Source: Candidatus Aminicenantota bacterium (lineage in GTDB: Bacteria; Acidobacteriota; Aminicenantia; UBA2199). From it: a DNA stretch of 19,943 bases. The translations under genes and the position numbers were made by a program. The notes under the pieces were generated by a model. The model had not been told where the DNA came from. It searched no databases and saw nothing but the letters and a program-made list of their open reading frames with translations. Below are positions 14,824 to 19,943 of this stretch, one piece after another. Where the stretch lies: assembly GCA_030612495.1 (NCBI GenBank), contig JAUWNT010000023.1, positions 1-19,943 on the forward strand. Reading direction: 5' to 3'. Each line of letters starts with the position of its first letter. Positions within the stretch are counted from its first letter, which is position 1.

Positions 14824-15550
14824 TATAGAGAATATTGAAGATATTACCTTTGATTTTTTTTACAAAAAAAAAGTAATTGCTATTCAGAGAAAAAGAGGGT
14901 ATAGATTTTCTGTTGATTCGCCTATACTTGCTGACTTCTTGCCCTTTTCTCCCAATGATAATGCTCTTGAAATAGGCACTGGCTCCGGAATAATTTCATT
15001 ACTTGCATTATATAAAAAAAAATTTTCTTTTATATATGGAATTGAAATCCAGGATAAATTAAGTAGATTAGCAAAAATAAATATAAAAAAGAACAATTTA
15101 AACAAAAAATTTAAAGTAATAAATGCTGATTTTAATGAAATATATAAAAACTTCTCTGGTATCAAAACAATATTCTCAAACCCACCATTTAAAACAACAA
15201 GTATTGGAAGGTTAAGCCCAAATGAGGAAATAAGAATTTCAAAAACGGAAATAAAAATAACATTAAAAGAGTTACTCAAAAAATCCTTCTCTATTTTAGG
15301 AGAAAAAGGCAGCCTGTATTTAATTCTACCTTATAATAGATATAAAGAATTAATCGGATTATCTAATAATATAGGTTATTCTATATCAAAGCTCAGATAT
15401 ATTTTATCTTTTAAAGATGGAAAAGTAGAACGATTTTTGATACAATTAACAAATGACAGAGGTTCATTTAAAAAATTGAAGCCTCTGATTGTTTTTAAGC
15501 ACAAAGGTGTTTATACTAATGAAATGGAAGATATACTCTCAGGAAATTAA
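14813..15550 (+). CDS. TrmN6/YfiC-like SAM-dependent methyltransferase
   Basis: A 245-residue class I methyltransferase. The SAM-binding loop is ALEIGTGSGIISL (51-63) and the catalytic N6-adenine-type motif NPPF is at 123-126, followed by EEIRISKTEI, which resembles the segment after NPPY in the TrmN6/YfiC group. The N-terminal GYRFSVDSPILADF also matches that group. The family modifies A37 of tRNA-Val with N6-methyl in E. coli, so a tRNA base is the likeliest target here; this is family inference. The ATG at 14813 lies inside the end of cinA (11-nt overlap), suggesting translational coupling. Two nt separate it from wzm. Confidence 0.8.
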   Translation: MINNIENIEDITFDFFYKKKVIAIQRKRGYRFSVDSPILADFLPFSPNDNALEIGTGSGIISLLALYKKKFSFIYGIEIQDKLSRLAKINIKKNNLNKKFKVINADFNEIYKNFSGIKTIFSNPPFKTTSIGRLSPNEEIRISKTEIKITLKELLKKSFSILGEKGSLYLILPYNRYKELIGLSNNIGYSISKLRYILSFKDGKVERFLIQLTNDRGSFKKLKPLIVFKHKGVYTNEMEDILSGN

Positions 15551-15552
15551 AA

Positions 15553-16377
15553 ATGATTTCAAAATTAAAAGATTTATTTAAATACAGGCAATTAATAGTT
15601 ACACTTGTTTCAAGAGAACTAAAAGCAAGATATAGAGGTACTGTTTTCGGTTTTTTCTGGAGTTTAATTAACCCTTTACTTCTTTTAGCCGTATATTCAA
15701 TAGTTTTTGGTATTATATTGCCAGGAAGTAGTGGCAGAGTTGAAAATAAAGATATTACAGGCATAAATTACTCTATTTTTCTATTTACTGGATTACTACC
15801 ATGGATCTGGTTTAACAGCTCTATACTTGAATCGTCTAATGTGCTTTTTATCCATGGCAACTTGATAAAAAAGATTAAATTTCCAATTGAAGTATTACCT
15901 ATTATGACTGTTCTTACAAACATGATTCACTTTATGTTTGGTGTGCCAATATTACTGGTATTTATCATATTCTTTGGCAAAGGTGTAGTAATAACTCCAT
16001 GGGTGTTCTTCTTCCCTGTTGCAGTTTTTGTTCAGTTTGTCTTTACAATGGGCTTAAGCTTCCTTGTTTCTGCTCTCACTGTTCATTTCAGAGATCTTAA
16101 AGATATTCTTGCTAATCTATTAACTTTATGGTTCTTTGGTACTCCAATCATATACGCATTTATGACACCTGCAATCCAGAATCATAAAGCAATGGTATTA
16201 GCATTATCTCTGAACCCAATGACCCATATTATTGAGGCTTATCATTACACATTTTTCTTTGGTTCACTTCCTCACTGGAAAAAACTACCAGTAACTTTAA
16301 TCGCTGGTTTAATTTTCTTTTACATTGGTTATTTGATTTTCGATAAACTTAGAGATACTTTTGTCGAAGAGGTATAA
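15553..16377 (+). CDS. wzm: ABC-2 type polysaccharide export permease
   Basis: A 274-residue integral membrane protein with about six transmembrane segments. The N-terminal cytoplasmic RELKARYRGTVFGFFWSLINP (about 21-41) is the hallmark of Wzm/TagG/KpsM-type permeases. With the ATPase that follows after 2 nt it would move an undecaprenyl-linked O-antigen or similar glycan across the inner membrane. AGGA 8 nt upstream of the ATG at 15553 lies inside the end of the preceding gene. No glycosyltransferase gene is near it in the window, so the glycan itself is assembled by genes elsewhere. Confidence 0.93.
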   Translation: MISKLKDLFKYRQLIVTLVSRELKARYRGTVFGFFWSLINPLLLLAVYSIVFGIILPGSSGRVENKDITGINYSIFLFTGLLPWIWFNSSILESSNVLFIHGNLIKKIKFPIEVLPIMTVLTNMIHFMFGVPILLVFIIFFGKGVVITPWVFFFPVAVFVQFVFTMGLSFLVSALTVHFRDLKDILANLLTLWFFGTPIIYAFMTPAIQNHKAMVLALSLNPMTHIIEAYHYTFFFGSLPHWKKLPVTLIAGLIFFYIGYLIFDKLRDTFVEEV

Positions 16378-16379
16378 TA

Positions 16380-17648
16380 ATGTATCCAGTTAGAGCTGAA
16401 AACATTGTAAAATATTACAAAAAGTATGCAAATAAACATAAATTTCTAACTTTAAAGAGTGCAATTGTAAATAAAAGTCTTTTTTCTGATTTAAAAAGCA
16501 ACGAAATATTTGAAGCATTAAAAGGTGTTAGTTTTAAGGTTAAAGATGGTGAAACGTTAAGTATAATTGGTGAGAATGGATCAGGTAAAAGCACTCTACT
16601 TAAGATTCTTGCAGGTATAAGCCAACCATCTTCAGGAAACATATTAACAAATGGTAGAATTTCAGCACTTATTGAACTTGGAGCTGGGTTTCATCCTGAA
16701 ATCTCAGGAAGAGAAAATATATTTATAAATGGAATTATTTTAGGGTTAACTAAAAAAAAAATCCAGGAAAAATATAATGATATTGTACATTTTGCAGAAT
16801 TGGAAGAGTTTATTAATAATCCTGTAAAAACCTATTCTTCTGGCATGTATATGAGACTTGGCTTTTCAATTGCCATAAATGTAAACCCTGATATTTTACT
16901 TATTGATGAAGTTCTCTCTGTTGGAGATGCATCTTTTGTTCCTAAATGTATAGACAAAATAAATGAGTTTAAAAGAAAGGGTAAAACCATTATATTTGTT
17001 TCACACGACCTGTCAACTGTTGAAAGAATAAGTGATGAAGTTATTTGGTTGAAAGATGGAAAAATAGAAATGCAGGGATATCCAAAACGAGTCACAGATG
17101 CATATCTTGAATACATTGGAAAAAGGGATGAAAAAAAAGCAGGTAAAAAACATAAAGCTGAAGAAATGGAAGCAGAAAAAAACAGGGAAAAAAGGTGGGG
17201 AACAAAAGAGATTGAAATTAGCAAAGTTAAAATGATTGATAAAAATGGAAATGAAAAATATATATTTGAACAAAATGAGCCATTTACAATTGAGTTTAAT
17301 GTGAATTCGAAAATAGAGGAAAAAGATTTTGTCTTTGGGATCGGGATTTTTAATACTGAAGGAATCCAATGTTACGGTTCAAATACATTAATAGAAGATT
17401 TCAAATCCCAAAGCATAAAAGGGAAAGGTAAAATAAGAATAAATATTTCAAATATAAACCTTGTAAATGGCACCTATTTCTTTGACCTAGCGGTTCATAA
17501 AAGAGATGGTTACCCTTTTGATTATCACCATTTTCAATATACCTTCAAAATAACCTCAATATATAGAGATGTTGGTATTGCAAGAATTTCTCACGAATGG
17601 GAGTTTTCAAAAAATATAAAAATTCATAAAAAAAGTCTCCCGAAATGA
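16380..17648 (+). CDS. wzt: ABC transporter ATPase with C-terminal glycan-binding domain
   Basis: A 422-residue energy subunit of the polysaccharide exporter. The nucleotide-binding domain (about 1-245) has Walker A GENGSGKST (64-72), signature YSSGMYMR (152-159), Walker B ILLIDE (172-177) and switch histidine H209 (VSHD). A charged linker (250-275, Lys/Glu-rich) leads to a beta-sandwich of the Wzt C-terminal type (about 276-415), which in known systems recognises a terminal modification on the finished O-polysaccharide before export. Presence of this domain argues for an O-antigen-like glycan with a capped end. GAGG 7 nt before the ATG at 16380 lies within wzm. Confidence 0.93.
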   Translation: MYPVRAENIVKYYKKYANKHKFLTLKSAIVNKSLFSDLKSNEIFEALKGVSFKVKDGETLSIIGENGSGKSTLLKILAGISQPSSGNILTNGRISALIELGAGFHPEISGRENIFINGIILGLTKKKIQEKYNDIVHFAELEEFINNPVKTYSSGMYMRLGFSIAINVNPDILLIDEVLSVGDASFVPKCIDKINEFKRKGKTIIFVSHDLSTVERISDEVIWLKDGKIEMQGYPKRVTDAYLEYIGKRDEKKAGKKHKAEEMEAEKNREKRWGTKEIEISKVKMIDKNGNEKYIFEQNEPFTIEFNVNSKIEEKDFVFGIGIFNTEGIQCYGSNTLIEDFKSQSIKGKGKIRINISNINLVNGTYFFDLAVHKRDGYPFDYHHFQYTFKITSIYRDVGIARISHEWEFSKNIKIHKKSLPK

Positions 17649-18115
17649 AAATATTTAAAAATATCAAGGAGCTGAACAAAGTATTAAAATCTCTTATAAA
17701 CAAAAAAATTGTTTTCACAAATGGAGTTTTTGACATAATTCATCCAGGTCATATAGAGCTGCTCGAATTTGCGAAAAAAAATGGAGATGTATTAATTATT
17801 GGAATAAATGATGATAATTCTGTAAAAAATATAAAAGGTAAAAATAGACCAATCTTCAATCTGAACGAGAGAATGGAACTACTTGAAGCTATTGAGTATA
17901 TTGATTATATTATTCCATTTTCGCAAGACACACCCCTTGATTTAATAAATAAGCTTTTTAGGATTGATGTTCTTGTCAAAGGTGGAGATTACAAGCCTGA
18001 TGAAGTTGTAGGTAAAAAAGAGGTGGAAAGTACTGGTGGTAAATTACTTTTATTTAAATTTCAGACAAATTATTCAACTTCTTCTATAATAAAAAAGATA
18101 AAAAATCAAACTTGA
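17645..18115 (+). CDS. rfaE2: D-glycero-beta-D-manno-heptose 1-phosphate adenylyltransferase-like
   Basis: A 156-residue nucleotidyltransferase-fold protein matching the C-terminal domain of HldE, without the sugar kinase half. Motifs: FTNGVFDIIHPGH (24-36, with the HxGH ATP site H33-H36), NDDNSVKNIKGKNRPI (55-70), DTPLDLI, VKGGDYKPDEVVG (111-123) and STSSII (144-149). The usual NGCFD is NGVFD. It would make ADP-heptose from heptose 1-phosphate and ATP, for lipopolysaccharide core or a heptose-containing glycan. The ATG overlaps the wzt stop by 4 nt (ATGA) and has no ribosome binding site, so translation depends on wzt. Related glycerol-phosphate cytidylyltransferases share the fold, but the KGGDY and STS motifs favour the heptose enzyme. 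Confidence 0.88.
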   Translation: MKIFKNIKELNKVLKSLINKKIVFTNGVFDIIHPGHIELLEFAKKNGDVLIIGINDDNSVKNIKGKNRPIFNLNERMELLEAIEYIDYIIPFSQDTPLDLINKLFRIDVLVKGGDYKPDEVVGKKEVESTGGKLLLFKFQTNYSTSSIIKKIKNQT

Positions 18116-18157
18116 AACATTTAATTGAATATAGTATAAATAATTTATTATGTTTCA
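18113..18157 (+). terminator. Inverted repeat spanning the rfaE2 stop codon
   Basis: TGAAACAT (18113-18120) and ATGTTTCA (18150-18157) are perfect 8-bp complements around a 29-nt AT-rich loop. The left arm begins with the rfaE2 stop codon. A T-run follows only 22 nt later (18180-18188). It may end the long operon, but loop length and AT content make this weak; an operator-like dyad is an alternative. Confidence 0.3.
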
Positions 18158-18196
18158 TTATTACATATATTATATATAATTTTTTTTTACCTTTAT

Positions 18197-18225
18197 TTGA
18201 CAAAAAAAAAAACATATGTTAAAAA
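18197..18225 (+). promoter_or_regulatory. Candidate promoter for the PP2C gene
   Basis: A perfect TTGACA (18197-18202) with a poor -10, TAAAAA (18220-18225), 17 nt downstream. The rest of the 18116-18280 gap is AT-rich with no gene. Confidence 0.3.
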
Positions 18226-18280
18226 AACTAATGGTAAAGAGAGATAGGGCTTATACTTATACAATAAAGGAAATTTTGTG

Positions 18281-19138
18281 ATGAAAGTAAAATACTATGG
18301 AAAGAGTGATAGAGGAAAAGTAAGATCTGCAAACGAAGACTATTTTATTAATGAAAAATTAGATAAGAACGAATATATATTTGTTGTTGCAGACGGTATG
18401 GGTGGACATAATGCAGGAGGAATTGCTTCTGAGCTGGGGGCTTTAACCTTTATTAATCAATATAAATACCAAAGAAAGAAAAAAAAATCAATTATTGATT
18501 CAATGTTTTTTTCCATAAAAGAAGCAAATGAAACTATTTATAAAAAATCATTATCTGATCCAAAAAAAAGCGGAATGGGTACAACCTTTAGTGCATGTGT
18601 TATATCTAACATGAAAGCTTATATTGTTCATGTGGGAGATTCGCGAATTTATCTAATAAGAGATAACGATATAAAAAGAGTCACAACTGATCATACGTTT
18701 GTAGAAAAAATGCTTGAACAGGGAAAAATCACAGATCAAGAAGCCCTGCATCATCCTCAAAAAAACATTTTATATATGTCTCTTGGAGTACAAAAAAGCC
18801 TTGAACCTGAAATAATAGATGATTTTAATATAAAAGATGAGGATGTGATTGTTATGTGTTCTGATGGCCTTGTTAATACAGTTACAAACAACCAGATGAA
18901 AAAGTTCTCTTTGATATACAATCCTCAAGAATCTGTTGAAAAACTGATAAAACTTGCAAACAAAAATGGAGGTACTGATAATATAACGGTTCAGGTCATT
19001 CGAATAAACAAAGCTGAAGGTGTTAGAAGATTAGAACCAATTAGTATTGAAAAGGAAAACAAAAGAAATTCTTTGATTCTCTTACTTTTTATCATCCTTA
19101 CAATACTTTTCATCTTATGGTTAATATTAACATCATAA
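18281..19138 (+). CDS. PP2C-family Ser/Thr protein phosphatase, C-terminally membrane anchored
   Basis: A 285-residue Stp/PrpC-type metal-dependent phosphatase. Metal-binding aspartates are D20 (SANEDYF), D38 (ADGMGGHNAGG), and those in CSDGLVN and GGTDNITV. GMGTTFSA, VHVGDSRIYLI and TTDHTFVEKMLEQGKI also match the family. The last 23 residues (about 263-285) are a single hydrophobic segment, so the enzyme is probably tail-anchored with the catalytic domain in the cytoplasm. It would reverse Hanks-type kinase phosphorylation. A GTG at 18278 directly precedes the ATG; I prefer the ATG because AAGGA lies 9 nt before it. The FHA gene 171 nt downstream may act in the same pathway. No kinase is in the window. 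Confidence 0.92.
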   Translation: MKVKYYGKSDRGKVRSANEDYFINEKLDKNEYIFVVADGMGGHNAGGIASELGALTFINQYKYQRKKKKSIIDSMFFSIKEANETIYKKSLSDPKKSGMGTTFSACVISNMKAYIVHVGDSRIYLIRDNDIKRVTTDHTFVEKMLEQGKITDQEALHHPQKNILYMSLGVQKSLEPEIIDDFNIKDEDVIVMCSDGLVNTVTNNQMKKFSLIYNPQESVEKLIKLANKNGGTDNITVQVIRINKAEGVRRLEPISIEKENKRNSLILLLFIILTILFILWLILTS

Positions 19139-19309
19139 TAACTTAGTAAAAAAATCTAATTTAAATCTTAAAGTAAAATCAGTTCATGATTTTTAAATTA
19201 TAAAGTAGCAATAAAGTATTAAAATCGTCATTTATTTGAAAATATTTAAAAAATCATATATTATTAAATCTAAATCTGTTTGTTATGCGTTATATAGAAA
19301 GGAGGAATA

Positions 19310-19891
19310 ATGTCTTTTAAAAGCTTTTTAAATAAAATCATAAGAAAGAAAGCTCCAGAGGCTGACGAATCTGAAAAAATGATTGAAAAAGAAGAAAATG
19401 TAGATAAAGATCCGTTCGATATTTCAGTTGAAAATTTAGAAAAAGCTAAATCAGACAAAAACAATGCTCCATTTGATATAGGAACAGATAGTATATCAAT
19501 AGGTGTAGAAAAGGATTACATTTCCTCTAATATAATAACAGAAGGAGAAGAAGATATAATTTTTGGTGAAATTGATATTTATGTGAGAGATGAAAAATTT
19601 GCAACAAAAAAAATCAGCAAACAAGAAACAACAATTGGAAGAGATCCAGCAAAAGCTAACCTAATAATTCTTGAACCTATTATTTCAAAATCACATTGCA
19701 CAATATTTGCTAAAGATGGGAAAATATTTATAAAAGATAATGATTCAACAAATGGGACCTTTCTTGTGAATAATAATGATGTAAGAATAAAAGAACAAGA
19801 AGTAAAGGAAAATGACATTATTTCTTTAGGGAAAACAGGAATAGTTAAATTAATCATAAAAAAAGTAAATAATAAGAAAAACATCACCTAA
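19310..19891 (+). CDS. FHA-domain protein with acidic N-terminal region
   Basis: A 193-residue protein. The FHA phosphothreonine-binding domain (about 87-185) has all key residues: G110-R111 (IGRD), S126 and H129 (SKSHC) and N148-G149-T150 (STNGTF). Residues 1-15 (MSFKSFLNKIIRKKA) form a short basic amphipathic stretch that could touch the membrane. Residues 16-85 are acidic and low in order, with a doubled PFDI unit (35-38 and 54-57). No enzymatic domain is seen, so it is probably an adaptor or reader of Thr phosphorylation. GGAGG 5 nt before the ATG at 19310 fixes the start. It follows the PP2C gene and precedes another gene after 31 nt, likely the same operon. Confidence 0.88.
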   Translation: MSFKSFLNKIIRKKAPEADESEKMIEKEENVDKDPFDISVENLEKAKSDKNNAPFDIGTDSISIGVEKDYISSNIITEGEEDIIFGEIDIYVRDEKFATKKISKQETTIGRDPAKANLIILEPIISKSHCTIFAKDGKIFIKDNDSTNGTFLVNNNDVRIKEQEVKENDIISLGKTGIVKLIIKKVNNKKNIT

Positions 19892-19922
19892 TAAAAACCT
19901 AAAAGATAATTTGGAGACAAAA

Positions 19923-19943
19923 ATGAAAATAGCCATTGAAAAA
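19923..19943 (+). CDS. Start of an unidentified gene (partial)
   Basis: Seven codons (MKIAIEK) before the right edge. GGAG (19913-19916) 6 nt before the ATG supports a real start, 31 nt behind the FHA gene. Too short to identify. Confidence 0.5.

Overview
The window is AT-rich, gene-dense bacterial chromosome. It encodes mostly housekeeping functions, with a cell-envelope block on the right. The organism looks diderm (Gram-negative type): it has a Wzm/Wzt polysaccharide exporter with a carbohydrate-binding Wzt tail, a heptose-nucleotide (RfaE2-type) adenylyltransferase, a lipobox lipoprotein and a membrane-anchored M23 endopeptidase. Candidate promoters follow the sigma70 pattern (TTGACA, about 17 nt, TATAAT-like). 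Both tRNAs lack an encoded CCA. The receiver protein with a C-terminal WEIVP-type motif recalls Acidobacteriota, Aminicenantes and Deltaproteobacteria. I cannot place the phylum with confidence.

Layout. Positions 1-1474 (minus strand) hold cysC (APS kinase), followed 20 nt later by an exported sulfatase-superfamily hydrolase that runs off the left edge and lacks the formylglycine motif. Positions 1587-6008 (minus) form a likely operon: receiver protein, valS and birA, with valS and birA overlapping by 14 nt. A divergent intergenic region at 6009-6244 leads into plus-strand single genes: an M23 peptidase, a YprB-like exonuclease with its own promoter, then rpsU followed by tRNA-Pro(TGG) and tRNA-Arg(TCT). 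folK (9088-9585, minus) converges on the tRNAs. A secreted DUF4097-like protein and ispG follow on the plus strand; ispG has a promoter placed so that its mRNA should be leaderless.

Positions 11634-18115 (plus) look like one long operon with gaps of 25 nt or less or small overlaps: a lipoprotein fusing cyclophilin and FKBP, a metallo-beta-lactamase-fold hydrolase, cinA, a TrmN6-like methyltransferase, wzm, wzt and rfaE2. Positions 18281-19891 hold a tail-anchored PP2C phosphatase and an FHA-domain protein, which suggests Ser/Thr phospho-signalling. The first seven codons of another gene start at 19923.

No intergenic stretch exceeds 300 bases. I see no insertion sequence, phage gene, CRISPR array or integration site, and no clearly new multi-gene system. 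The most unusual items are the Thr-type sulfatase-like hydrolase beside cysC, the dual-family peptidyl-prolyl isomerase lipoprotein, the apparently leaderless ispG and the PP2C/FHA pair.
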